From Deltaproteobacteria bacterium (GTDB taxonomy: Bacteria; Desulfobacterota; Desulfobulbia; Desulfobulbales; Desulfobulbaceae), in contig JAJRVA010000189.1 in the NCBI GenBank assembly GCA_024277485.1, forward strand, positions 1-14,393: a stretch of 14,393 nucleotides of DNA. The letters run 5' to 3'. The notes under the pieces are model-generated. The model was not told where the DNA came from. It did no database searches and was given only the letters and a program-made list of their open reading frames with translations. How positions within the stretch are numbered: position 1 is the stretch's first letter; each line of letters starts with the position of its first letter. Both the position numbers and the translations under genes were made by a program. Shown here piece by piece: positions 7,361-14,393 of this stretch.

Positions 7361-7366
7361 TATAAT
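7361..7366 (+). promoter_or_regulatory. -10 box for the ferredoxin gene
   Basis: A perfect TATAAT overlaps a TACGTA palindrome (7357-7362). The -35 position reads GTAACT, a poor match, and the dyad at 7321-7336 sits just upstream of it, so activator-dependent transcription is possible. The start would fall about 10 bases before the ribosome site, giving a very short leader. Confidence 0.45.
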
Positions 7367-7395
7367 TGTTTAATTTTTTTCAGGAGGTTTGAGCC

Positions 7396-7581
7396 ATGTG
7401 GGAAGTAGTAGTAGATAAAGATAAGTGTGCGGGCGATGAAGAATGTGTCAATGCTTGTCCTGCCCAGGTGTACGAGATGGTAGACGGCAAGGCTGACCCG
7501 GTTGAGCCTGATGAGTGCCTGGGATGCGAGACCTGTGTCGAGGTATGTCCCGAAGGCGCTATTACAGTTACTGAAGTCTGA
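7396..7581 (+). CDS. Small 7Fe-type ferredoxin ([3Fe-4S]/[4Fe-4S])
   Basis: This 61-residue cytoplasmic electron carrier has two cluster motifs. The C-terminal one is a normal [4Fe-4S] set: C41, C44, C47 and C51-P. The N-terminal one reads C11-x2-D14-x2-C17-x3-C21-P, with aspartate in place of the second cysteine. In Desulfovibrio africanus ferredoxin III this same CxxDxxC arrangement holds a [3Fe-4S] cluster that can take up a fourth metal, and the overall sequence pattern here resembles that protein. The ribosome site AGGAGG (7382-7387) is 8 bases before the ATG, the strongest in the window, implying high expression. It is monocistronic: a strong terminator follows 29 bases after the stop. 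Its redox partners cannot be inferred from the neighbours. Confidence 0.93.
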   Translation: MWEVVVDKDKCAGDEECVNACPAQVYEMVDGKADPVEPDECLGCETCVEVCPEGAITVTEV

Positions 7582-7610
7582 TTCGCTTCAGGCCCAGGCC
7601 TGGTATTGCA

Positions 7611-7650
7611 ACAAGCCCATTCCCATTCGGGGATGGGCTTGTGTTGTTTT
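7611..7650 (+). terminator. Rho-independent terminator after the ferredoxin gene
   Basis: ACAAGCCCATTCCC (7611-7624) pairs with GGGGATGGGCTTGT (7629-7642) over 14 positions, with one T-G wobble and a 4-base loop. GTTGTTTT follows. This is a strong terminator for the plus strand. Confidence 0.85.
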
Positions 7651-7666
7651 AACCCGCGGGTTAAAA
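7647..7666. repeat. Perfect 20-bp palindrome, operator candidate
   Basis: TTTTAACCCGCGGGTTAAAA is identical to its reverse complement. It begins in the T-run of the ferredoxin terminator and lies upstream of the membrane-protein gene. A spacer-free palindrome with this symmetry is more likely a protein binding site than an RNA hairpin. Confidence 0.5.
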
Positions 7667-7695
7667 CCCCATTGCCGTGCATCTTGAAAAGCAGA

Positions 7696-7713
7696 GTTTG
7701 AACCGGTTCAAAC
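7696..7713. repeat. Perfect 18-bp palindrome, operator candidate
   Basis: GTTTGAACCGGTTCAAAC is identical to its reverse complement. Its centre is 48 bp from that of the palindrome at 7647-7666, but the sequences differ, so they are not two copies of one site. It lies just before the GTG at 7719, the start I prefer for the following gene. Confidence 0.5.
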
Positions 7714-7718
7714 CGGGT

Positions 7719-8126
7719 GTGAACAGGGCGGTGCATCTATTTGCCTCGCCCCTACTCTGGACCATTATCGGGTCCATGCTGATGGTCAGGGGGCTGGGGT
7801 GGGCCGGGTATGAGAAAGGCGGCTGGTATATAGCCATTGCCCTGGTAATCGGTACTGTTAAATCTTTTCTGGTTCTTGACAAAACAGCAAAACGGCTTGT
7901 TCAGCGAATTGTCAGGATGCGGGATGGAAGCTGTCTTGGGGCTGTCTATTCATGGAAGACCTGGCTGCTGGTCGCCCTGATGGCAGGGAGTGGCATCCTG
8001 CTCAGAACGTTTTTTGAGCCCGGCAGGATCATCGGTACGGTGTACATGGCGGTCGGTTGGGCGTTGATTTTATCCAGCCGGTATGGTTGGCTGGAGTGGG
8101 CGAGGTGGATACGCGGGAAAGACTGA
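7719..8126 (+). CDS. Small integral membrane protein of unknown function
   Basis: I do not recognise this protein. From the GTG at 7719 it is 135 residues and has about four hydrophobic segments: around LFASPLLWTIIGSMLMV, YIAIALVIGTVKSFLVL, TWLLVALMAGSGILL and GTVYMAVGWALILSS. A basic loop containing KRLVQRIVRMRDG lies between the second and third. In-frame TTG at 7698 and GTG at 7677 would lengthen it to 142 or 149 residues. None of the three has a clear ribosome site. I prefer 7719 because it leaves both palindromes outside the coding region and begins directly before the first membrane segment. The gene ends 9 bases before alr, so the two are probably co-transcribed, but no function follows from that. 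Confidence 0.7.
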   Translation: MNRAVHLFASPLLWTIIGSMLMVRGLGWAGYEKGGWYIAIALVIGTVKSFLVLDKTAKRLVQRIVRMRDGSCLGAVYSWKTWLLVALMAGSGILLRTFFEPGRIIGTVYMAVGWALILSSRYGWLEWARWIRGKD

Positions 8127-8135
8127 GAGAACCTT

Positions 8136-9263
8136 GTGTCCGATTCATTGAACAGAGTTGAAATAAGCAGGTCAGCCCTGCGGCATAATTTCAGGGTCTG
8201 CCGGAAAAAAGCCGGTGGAGCTGATATCATGCCGATGGTCAAGGCCGACGGTTACGGGCATGGCATGATAGAATGCGCCTCGGTGTTTGCCGCCGAGGGC
8301 GCGGCCGCATTCGGGGTGGCCGAGGCCCTGGAGGGAGCAGCCCTTCGCGAGGCGGGATTTCATCAGCCTATATTTGTCCTGGTGGGAGTGCTCCCGGAAA
8401 CTGTCAGGGATATTCTCCGCTATAACCTGACCCCGGCAATAGTAGACGGAGAAGTTCTGCCCGAGCTTTCGTGCCAGGCCGTGCTCAACGGAACGGATGT
8501 GGGGCTGCATATCAAGGTGGATGCCGGCATGGGCCGGCAGGGGTGCCTGCCGTCGGCTGTGCCGGAGCTTGTGCAGCAGGTGCAAGAGCTGCCGGGACTG
8601 TATCTTGCCGGTATGATGGCCCACCTTCCCATGGCGGATGATATCGATTCCCCGAATACCATGGAGGTCTTCAATTGTTTCAGGAAGACTGTCGATGGAG
8701 CAGGGAGGAAGATTCCGGATGAATGTATTCTGCACATAGCCAACTCGGGCGGTCTGCTTTTTTTTGATATGGCCGGGATGCATATGGTCCGGCCTGGAAT
8801 CTCCCTGTACGGATGCTATCCTGACGGCAGACCCCATGGCGGCAAAGAGGGTGAAACCCTGCAGCCGGTCATGAAGTTCACAACCAGGATCATTCAGGTC
8901 AGGACCGTCCCGTCCGGTACCAGGATCGGCTATGGGCAGACCTTTACAACCGGCAGGCAGACAGAACTTGCCGTTCTGCCGGTGGGCTATGAGGATGGGT
9001 ACCTCCGCAGCCTTTCCAACAGGGCGGAGGTCCTTGTCCATGGCCGGCGGGCGCCGGTTGTCGGCCGGGTTTCCATGAACCTGACCGTTGTTGATATAAC
9101 CGATATCAGGGATAATATCAGGCAGGGGGACGAGGTCGTGCTTCTTGGCGGCCAGGGGAGCGAAAATATCAGCGCAGATGAGATCGCGTCGTGGATGGAC
9201 ACGATCAGCTACGAGGTTCTCTGCCTGTTCGGCAACCTGAACGATCGCTGCTATGTCGATTGA
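8136..9263 (+). CDS. alr: Alanine racemase
   Basis: This PLP enzyme interconverts L- and D-alanine and supplies D-alanine for peptidoglycan. The 375-residue length is normal. The PLP lysine is K36 in MVKADGYGHG and the catalytic tyrosine is Y266 in RIGYGQTF. The conserved block VVGRVSMNLTVVDI is present, but position 315 is asparagine where most alanine racemases have aspartate (SMD or CMD). The start is GTG at 8136, with AGAGA at 8126-8130 as ribosome site, 9 bases after the preceding stop. Assignment as Alr rather than another fold-type III decarboxylase is firm, because both active-site signatures are present. Confidence 0.95.
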   Translation: MSDSLNRVEISRSALRHNFRVCRKKAGGADIMPMVKADGYGHGMIECASVFAAEGAAAFGVAEALEGAALREAGFHQPIFVLVGVLPETVRDILRYNLTPAIVDGEVLPELSCQAVLNGTDVGLHIKVDAGMGRQGCLPSAVPELVQQVQELPGLYLAGMMAHLPMADDIDSPNTMEVFNCFRKTVDGAGRKIPDECILHIANSGGLLFFDMAGMHMVRPGISLYGCYPDGRPHGGKEGETLQPVMKFTTRIIQVRTVPSGTRIGYGQTFTTGRQTELAVLPVGYEDGYLRSLSNRAEVLVHGRRAPVVGRVSMNLTVVDITDIRDNIRQGDEVVLLGGQGSENISADEIASWMDTISYEVLCLFGNLNDRCYVD

Positions 9264-9314
9264 TTTTTTGGTTTTCACAGATAAACATGAAGAGTCGCTT
9301 ACAGTAGAGTAAGA

Positions 9315-10970
9315 ATGATTAAATCCCAGCTTAAAAAACGTATAGATACCTGTTTCAAACGCGGCATTCAGGAAGGTTTGTGGACTGACGCTGCTGCGGA
9401 GAAATACACGGTAGAGGTCCCCAAGCATAAAAAGCAGGGTGATTTTTCCACCAACCTGGCCATGGTGGTCGGTGGCATGGAGAAACGAAATCCCCGTGAC
9501 ATCGCTGACCGGCTGGTCCTGATGCTGCAGGATGAAAAGGATTTCTTCAGCAGGATTGAAGTTGCCGGACCCGGCTTTGTCAATTTTTTCATCAGGGAAA
9601 GTGTCTGGGGCACGATACTGGGCCCGGTCTGCGAAGCGGACGAAAAATTCGGCCTGACCGATATCGGCAGGGGGGAAAAGGTCATGGTGGAGTTTGTCAG
9701 CGCCAACCCCACCGGACCTCTAAGCATAGGGCACGGCCGCAATGCTATCCTCGGTGATGCCGTAGCCCGTTTGCTTGAGTCGACCGGGTATACGGTGACC
9801 CGGGAGTATTACTTTAATGATGCCGGCCGCCAGATGCGTGTTCTGGGTGAATCGACCCGGGCCAGATATCTTGAACTCCTGGGCCGGGAGAGCGCGTTCC
9901 CGGAGGATGGGTACCAGGGAGACTATATTTACGACATTGCCCGGTCGATCCTGGATGAATCGGGCGACAGCCTGGCTGAGGCCGATTTCATACCGTTCAA
10001 GGAGCGTGCCCAGGCGGCAATCTTCGAGGATATCGACCACACACTCAGGAAAATAGGCATCAGCTTTGATACCTACTACAATGAACATACCCTGTATGAA
10101 AAGGGGTTGGTTGATGAAGTGGTCAAGGACCTCCGGGAAAAAGGGCTGGTCTATGAAAAAGACGGGGCGACCTGGTTCAAGACAACCGAACTCGGCCTGG
10201 ACCAGGACCGGGTCATCATAAAAAGCACGGGTGAACCCACCTATCGCCTGCCTGACATAGCCTATCACCGGGAAAAGTTCCGCCGAGGTTTTGCGTGGAT
10301 GATCAATGTCTTCGGGGCCGACCATATAGCCACGGTTCCGGACGTCCTGGCCGGCGTCAGGGCCCTGGGATATGATGACGGCAGGATCGATGTGATTCTG
10401 CACCAGTTCGTTACCCTGCTCCGCGACGGCAGACAGGTGAAGATGTCGACCCGCAAGGCCACGTTTATCACCGTGGATGAGCTTCTGGATGAAGTCGGCC
10501 CGGATGTGCTGCGGTTTTTCTTTCTCATGCGCAAACCCGACAGTCAGCTTGAATTTGACCTGGACCTGGCCACCCAGCAGAGCCAGGAAAACCCGGTCTA
10601 CTATGTCCAGTACGCACATGCCAGGCTCTGTTCCATCGAGCGCCAGGCATTGGAGAAAAAAGTTGTTGACCGGCTGCCGGAGTCTGCTGCGCCTGCACGG
10701 CTGGTTGAACCGGAAGAAAGCCTGCTGCTGAAAACCATGGCTGAATATCCCGGCCTGGTGGCGGGAGCTGCCGGGGACCTCGCGCCGCACAGGATTATTT
10801 TTTACCTGATGGACCTGGCCGGCCGTTTTCACAGCTATTATAACAAGCATAAAGTCCTTTCAGATGATGCGGAGTTGACGGCAGCCCGCCTGTACCTGTG
10901 CAGGGCGGTAAAGATAGTTTTTCGCAATGGCCTGAATCTCGTAGGCTTGACAGCCCCTGAGAGCATGTAG
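9315..10970 (+). CDS. argS: Arginyl-tRNA synthetase
   Basis: This class I synthetase charges tRNA-Arg in the cytoplasm. It has 551 residues, as expected. The N-terminal ~100 residues are the Add-1 tRNA-recognition domain. The HIGH-type motif reads SIGHG at 137-141 within FVSANPTGPLSIGHGRNA. The KMSK-type motif is KMSTR at 376-380. The C-terminal part is the DALR anticodon-binding domain, ending in the typical GLNLVGLTAPESM. The start ATG at 9315 follows alr by 51 bases, with only a weak purine-rich ribosome site (AGAGTAAGA). Gene integrity looks complete and nothing is unusual. Confidence 0.97.
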   Translation: MIKSQLKKRIDTCFKRGIQEGLWTDAAAEKYTVEVPKHKKQGDFSTNLAMVVGGMEKRNPRDIADRLVLMLQDEKDFFSRIEVAGPGFVNFFIRESVWGTILGPVCEADEKFGLTDIGRGEKVMVEFVSANPTGPLSIGHGRNAILGDAVARLLESTGYTVTREYYFNDAGRQMRVLGESTRARYLELLGRESAFPEDGYQGDYIYDIARSILDESGDSLAEADFIPFKERAQAAIFEDIDHTLRKIGISFDTYYNEHTLYEKGLVDEVVKDLREKGLVYEKDGATWFKTTELGLDQDRVIIKSTGEPTYRLPDIAYHREKFRRGFAWMINVFGADHIATVPDVLAGVRALGYDDGRIDVILHQFVTLLRDGRQVKMSTRKATFITVDELLDEVGPDVLRFFFLMRKPDSQLEFDLDLATQQSQENPVYYVQYAHARLCSIERQALEKKVVDRLPESAAPARLVEPEESLLLKTMAEYPGLVAGAAGDLAPHRIIFYLMDLAGRFHSYYNKHKVLSDDAELTAARLYLCRAVKIVFRNGLNLVGLTAPESM

Positions 10971-10988
10971 GCCGGAAGTCGTCTGGCA

Positions 10989-11249
10989 ATGGCACTAAAG
11001 AGAAGAAAACGAAAAACCGGCCGGACCTTTCGTTTCCAGCTTACACCCGGCGGTATTGCCGGAATAGCAGTAGTCTGCTTCTTCCTTTTCATGTGGATGT
11101 TTCTCTTTGGTATATGGGCGGGGCAGACAATACTCCTGCCGTCGGCGCCGCCTGAAAAGTCGAAGAAGAGTATCGGTTCCCCGGCCGGGAAAAAAAGGCC
11201 TCCGATCCAGACGTTGCTGCCGGGAGGAAAGAAAAAACAGGTGAGATAA
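10989..11249 (+). CDS. Small single-pass membrane protein, unknown function
   Basis: This 86-residue protein has a very basic N-terminus (KRRKRKTGR), one hydrophobic segment at about residues 23-50 that contains WMFLFGIWAG, and a short proline- and lysine-rich tail. It probably sits in the inner membrane with the N-terminus inside and a tail of about 35 residues outside. The position, 18 bases after argS, and this kind of basic head plus single anchor recall the SPOR-domain proteins often found after argS in deltaproteobacteria. There is no SPOR domain here, so it may be a reduced version; that link is inference from memory. GGAAG at 10974-10978 is a suitable ribosome site. Confidence 0.7.
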   Translation: MALKRRKRKTGRTFRFQLTPGGIAGIAVVCFFLFMWMFLFGIWAGQTILLPSAPPEKSKKSIGSPAGKKRPPIQTLLPGGKKKQVR

Positions 11250-11293
11250 GTTGACCGGATCACAACGGCTGATTACCCTTTTGATGATGCTAT

Positions 11294-11779
11294 ATGATAC
11301 CTGGTACAGAGATAAGAGAGAAGATCCGGCCTGCCCGGATGGGTGATGTCAGGGAAATCCATTCCCTGCTCCAGGGGTATGCCGGCAAGGGACTGCTTTT
11401 AGGCCGCTCCATCAGCTCGTTGTATGATCAGCTCAGAGACTTTGTCGTCTTTGACGATAACGGTATTTTCGGGGTATGCGCGCTGCATATCTGCTGGGAT
11501 GACCTGGCGGAGATCCGTTCCCTTGCCGTGTCTGAAGACAGGCAGGGTATCGGTATAGGCGAGGCGCTGGTAGGGGCCTGTCTTGCTGAAGCGACCCGTC
11601 TGGATATCAGCAGGGTCTTTACCCTGACGTACCAGGGCCCTTTTTTTCAGAAGCTGCAGTTTAAGGAAATCGATAAACGCGACCTGCCCCATAAGATATG
11701 GAGTGATTGTCTCCAGTGCCCGCAGTTCCCTGATTGTGATGAAGAGGCATATGTCTGGAAGGCAGGCGAAAAGGGATAA
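11294..11779 (+). CDS. argA: GNAT-family N-acetyltransferase, probable short-type N-acetylglutamate synthase
   Basis: This 161-residue protein is a single GNAT domain. EIRSLAVSEDRQGIGIGEAL at 73-92 carries the acetyl-CoA pyrophosphate loop (RQGIGIG, 83-89). Short stand-alone acetyltransferases of this type perform the first arginine-pathway step, acetylating glutamate, in bacteria that lack the kinase-fused ArgA. The C-terminal KIWSDCLQCPQFPDCDE (134-150) with C139, C142 and C148 is a pattern I associate with that subgroup and could bind metal. The nearby argS fits arginine metabolism but is not proof. No good ribosome site precedes ATG 11294. GNAT membership is firm; the substrate is inferred. 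Confidence 0.82.
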   Translation: MIPGTEIREKIRPARMGDVREIHSLLQGYAGKGLLLGRSISSLYDQLRDFVVFDDNGIFGVCALHICWDDLAEIRSLAVSEDRQGIGIGEALVGACLAEATRLDISRVFTLTYQGPFFQKLQFKEIDKRDLPHKIWSDCLQCPQFPDCDEEAYVWKAGEKG

Positions 11780-11821
11780 AAGTATATGATCCCGTCTCTA
11801 CGAATGGATTGAAAGAAAACA

Positions 11822-14362
11822 ATGATAGGAAAAGTACTGACAAAAGTTTTCGGCAGCAAAAACGACCGGATGCTGAAAGAGATGAACCAGGTCGTACGCC
11901 GGATTAATGATATTGAGCCGGAAATCGAAAAACTTGATGATGCCCGGCTGGCTGCCAAAACAGTCGAGTTCAGGGAGCGCCTTGCCAAGGGTGAGGAGCT
12001 TGATGACCTGCTGGTAGAAGCCTTTGCCGTGGTGCGCGAGGCAGCCCGCCGCGTCCTCGGGGAGCGGCATTATGATGTGCAGCTTATCGGTGGCATCACT
12101 CTGCACCGGGGCCTGATTGCCGAGATGAAAACCGGTGAGGGAAAAACCCTGACCTCGACCCTGCCGGTCTACCTGAACGCTCTCAGCGGCAAGGGCGTGC
12201 ATGTGGTGACGGTCAACGATTACTTAGCCAGTCGTGACGTGGAGTGGATGGGAAAGGTCTATACGTTTTTGGGGCTGACAACCGGCAAGATCGTGCACGA
12301 TATGGACGATGCCCAGCGGCGTGAGGCGTACGGTGCGGACGTGACCTACGGCACGAACAATGAGTTCGGCTTTGACTATCTCCGGGACAACATGAAGTTT
12401 GACATCAATGACTTCTGCCAGCGGGGATTCAACTACGCGATTGTCGACGAGGTGGATTCAATCCTCATCGACGAGGCCAGGACTCCTCTCATCATTTCCG
12501 GTCCCGCGGATATCTCGACGGACATGTACCTGAAGGTCAACAGGATAATGAAGCAGTTCAAGCGGGACGAACATTTTACCATTGATGAAAAGGCCAACCA
12601 GGTCATGCTCAACGATGACGGGGTGGCGCTGGGTGAAGAGCTGCTCCAGGTGGAAAATCTCTATGACCCCAGGAATATAGACAAGCTGCATCATATCAAC
12701 CAGGCCCTCAAGGCGCACAATCTCTTCCAGAGGGACGTGGATTATATCGTCAAGGACGGCCAGGTGGTCATTGTTGACGAGTTCACGGGCAGGACCATGG
12801 AAGGACGCCGCTACAGCGACGGCCTGCACCAGGCCCTTGAGGCCAAGGAAGGGGTCAAGATTGAAAAGGAAAACCAGACCCTGGCCTCCATCACCTTTCA
12901 GAACTATTTCCGCATGTATGACAAGCTGGCTGGCATGACCGGTACGGCTGACACGGAAGCGGCCGAGTTCAGGAAAATTTACAACCTCGGTGTCGTGGTG
13001 ATCCCCACCTGCACTGAGATGATCAGAAAAGATTATCCCGATGTCATCTACAAGAACCAGGCTGCCAAGGACCGGGCTATTATCCAGGAGATAAAAGAAC
13101 TGAACAAGAAGGGGCAGCCCATTCTTGTCGGCACTATTTCCATCGATACATCGGAGAAGATCTCCAAGATGCTCAGGAAGGAAGGTATCAGGCACGATGT
13201 GCTCAATGCCAAGCACCATGAACGGGAGGCGGAAATCATTGCCGGGGCCGGTCAGCTTGGCCGGGTAACCATTGCCACCAATATGGCGGGCCGGGGAACG
13301 GACATCAAGCTGGGCGAGGGAGTGCGGGAGGTCGGAGGCCTGCATATTCTTGGCACCAGCAGGCATGAAAGCCGCCGCATAGACAACCAGTTGCGCGGTC
13401 GCTCCGGGCGGCAGGGAGACCCGGGCTCGTCGCGTTTTTTCCTGTCTCTCGAAGACGATCTCCTGCGCATTTTCGGTTCCGGCAGGATATCCGGTATCAT
13501 GGACAAGCTGGGCATGGAAGAGGATGAGCCCATTGAACACTCCATGATCAGCAAGGCCATTGAAAATGCGCAGCGAAAAGTGGAGGGACACCATTTTGAC
13601 ATCCGGAAACATCTCCTCGAGTATGATGATGTTATGAACAAGCAGCGGGAGGTGATTTACCGCCAGCGGCGCGAAGTGCTTGCCGGCAAAAATCTGCGGC
13701 CCATTGTCGAAGACATGGTTCAGGACCTGGTTGATTCTGTTGCTGATGAGTTTGTTCTTGAGAAGAAGCCGTCAGAGGACTGGGACTGGCAGGGGATAAA
13801 CGAACGGATGACAGACTACTTCAACCTTCAGCTTGACTGGGATGAACAGGAGCGAAGCGATCTGACCCGGGATGGACTCACTGAAAAGCTGCTGGCCGAG
13901 GTTGACGCCGCATACCGGCGCCAGGAGGAGAACAACGGTGTTGAGCAGATGCGTCAGCTTGAACGGTATGTTCTTCTGCAGATGGTTGATACACACTGGA
14001 AAGAGCACCTGCTCAATATGGATCACCTGAAAGAGGGTATCGGACTGCGCGGGTATGGCCAGAAGAATCCTCTGGATGAGTATAAGAAAGAAGGTTTCAG
14101 CCTGTTTATGACCATGATTGAAACGGTCAAGGAGCAGACAGTGGGGACGCTCCTGCGGGTGCAGGTGGTAAAGGATGAAGAAGTCGCCCGCATGGAGGAG
14201 GAACAGCGTCGCAGGGAACAGGAGATAAAATTGAACCGGGGCGCTGCCGGAGCCGAGCCGGAGAGAAAGCCGGTCAAACGCAAGGAGGAGAAGGTGGGGC
14301 GTAATGCACCCTGCCCGTGCGGGTCGGGCAGGAAATACAAAAAGTGCTGCGGCGCTCTCTGA
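11822..14362 (+). CDS. secA: Preprotein translocase ATPase SecA
   Basis: This is the motor of the Sec export pathway, working at the inner membrane with SecYEG. At 846 residues it is full length. Walker A is MKTGEGKT at 102-109 and Walker B lies in [15 protein letters not shown] from residue 208. The second nucleotide domain includes [12 protein letters not shown] and the arginine-finger motif RGRSGRQGD at 525-533. The pre-protein cross-linking, helical wing and scaffold regions follow. The C-terminus has a variable charged linker and the zinc-binding SEC-C motif [14 protein letters not shown] at 831-844, which contacts SecB or ribosomes. The ATG at 11822 follows the acetyltransferase by 42 bases and has only an A-rich ribosome site. 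The 31 bases after the stop hold nothing I can identify. Confidence 0.98.
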   Translation: MIGKVLTKVFGSKNDRMLKEMNQVVRRINDIEPEIEKLDDARLAAKTVEFRERLAKGEELDDLLVEAFAVVREAARRVLGERHYDVQLIGGITLHRGLIAEMKTGEGKTLTSTLPVYLNALSGKGVHVVTVNDYLASRDVEWMGKVYTFLGLTTGKIVHDMDDAQRREAYGADVTYGTNNEFGFDYLRDNMKFDINDFCQRGFNYAIVDEVDSILIDEARTPLIISGPADISTDMYLKVNRIMKQFKRDEHFTIDEKANQVMLNDDGVALGEELLQVENLYDPRNIDKLHHINQALKAHNLFQRDVDYIVKDGQVVIVDEFTGRTMEGRRYSDGLHQALEAKEGVKIEKENQTLASITFQNYFRMYDKLAGMTGTADTEAAEFRKIYNLGVVVIPTCTEMIRKDYPDVIYKNQAAKDRAIIQEIKELNKKGQPILVGTISIDTSEKISKMLRKEGIRHDVLNAKHHEREAEIIAGAGQLGRVTIATNMAGRGTDIKLGEGVREVGGLHILGTSRHESRRIDNQLRGRSGRQGDPGSSRFFLSLEDDLLRIFGSGRISGIMDKLGMEEDEPIEHSMISKAIENAQRKVEGHHFDIRKHLLEYDDVMNKQREVIYRQRREVLAGKNLRPIVEDMVQDLVDSVADEFVLEKKPSEDWDWQGINERMTDYFNLQLDWDEQERSDLTRDGLTEKLLAEVDAAYRRQEENNGVEQMRQLERYVLLQMVDTHWKEHLLNMDHLKEGIGLRGYGQKNPLDEYKKEGFSLFMTMIETVKEQTVGTLLRVQVVKDEEVARMEEEQRRREQEIKLNRGAAGAEPERKPVKRKEEKVGRNAPCPCGSGRKYKKCCGAL

Positions 14363-14393
14363 TTGATGGGTGCCTTGCAACCTGTTCGGGTCA

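Noticed and set aside
9720..10850. Minus-strand open frame of 376 residues inside argS
   Set aside because: Antisense shadow of argS; no recognisable motif and no start signals.
12458..13612. Minus-strand open frame of 384 residues inside secA
   Set aside because: Antisense shadow of secA, produced by codon bias in a GC-rich gene.
1..14393. Mobile elements, CRISPR arrays, toxin-antitoxin or defence systems
   Set aside because: No transposase, integrase, direct-repeat array or defence-type gene was seen; the genes are mostly conserved core functions.

Overview
The window looks like chromosomal DNA from an anaerobic deltaproteobacterium (Desulfobacterota), most likely a sulfate reducer or close relative. 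This placement rests on three things: a small 7Fe-type ferredoxin with the CxxDxxC signature known from Desulfovibrio africanus ferredoxin III, a MoeA fused to a periplasmic-binding-protein-like domain, and a short GNAT-type N-acetylglutamate synthase. It is inference from gene content, since no rRNA or other species marker is present. I see no transposon, phage gene, tRNA, rRNA or CRISPR array, and most of the window is conserved housekeeping sequence.

Layout. The left edge may carry the first codons of a minus-strand gene that runs off the window. A promoter region with a TATAAT box then leads into a plus-strand pair: a dNTP triphosphohydrolase (dgt) and a ClC anion channel/transporter with CBS domains, overlapping by 16 bases. 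Convergent to these is a minus-strand cluster of three genes: a small cysteine-motif protein, a canonical MoeA, and a MoeA-PBP fusion. The two MoeA genes share an ATGA start/stop overlap. This cluster inserts metal into molybdopterin, and the extra domain suggests sorting of molybdate and tungstate.

Upstream of the Moe cluster lies about 570 bp without a protein gene (6826-7395). Its half nearest the cluster contains nested, long-range inverted repeats that look like a structured RNA, either a riboswitch-like leader of the Moe operon or a separate small RNA. The other half is AT-rich and holds promoter candidates and a dyad upstream of the ferredoxin.

Rightwards on the plus strand come the ferredoxin with a strong terminator, two perfect palindromes of 20 and 18 bp, a small unidentified membrane protein, alanine racemase (alr), arginyl-tRNA synthetase (argS), a small single-pass membrane protein, a short N-acetylglutamate synthase candidate (argA) and full-length secA. 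The spacing from the membrane protein to secA is tight (9 to 51 bases), so this may be one transcription unit serving cell wall precursor supply, arginine metabolism and protein export.

The items most worth a second look are the structured RNA at 6850-7042, the dual-MoeA operon with its unidentified cysteine protein, and the two palindromes around 7647-7713. I found no clear-cut wholly new system.
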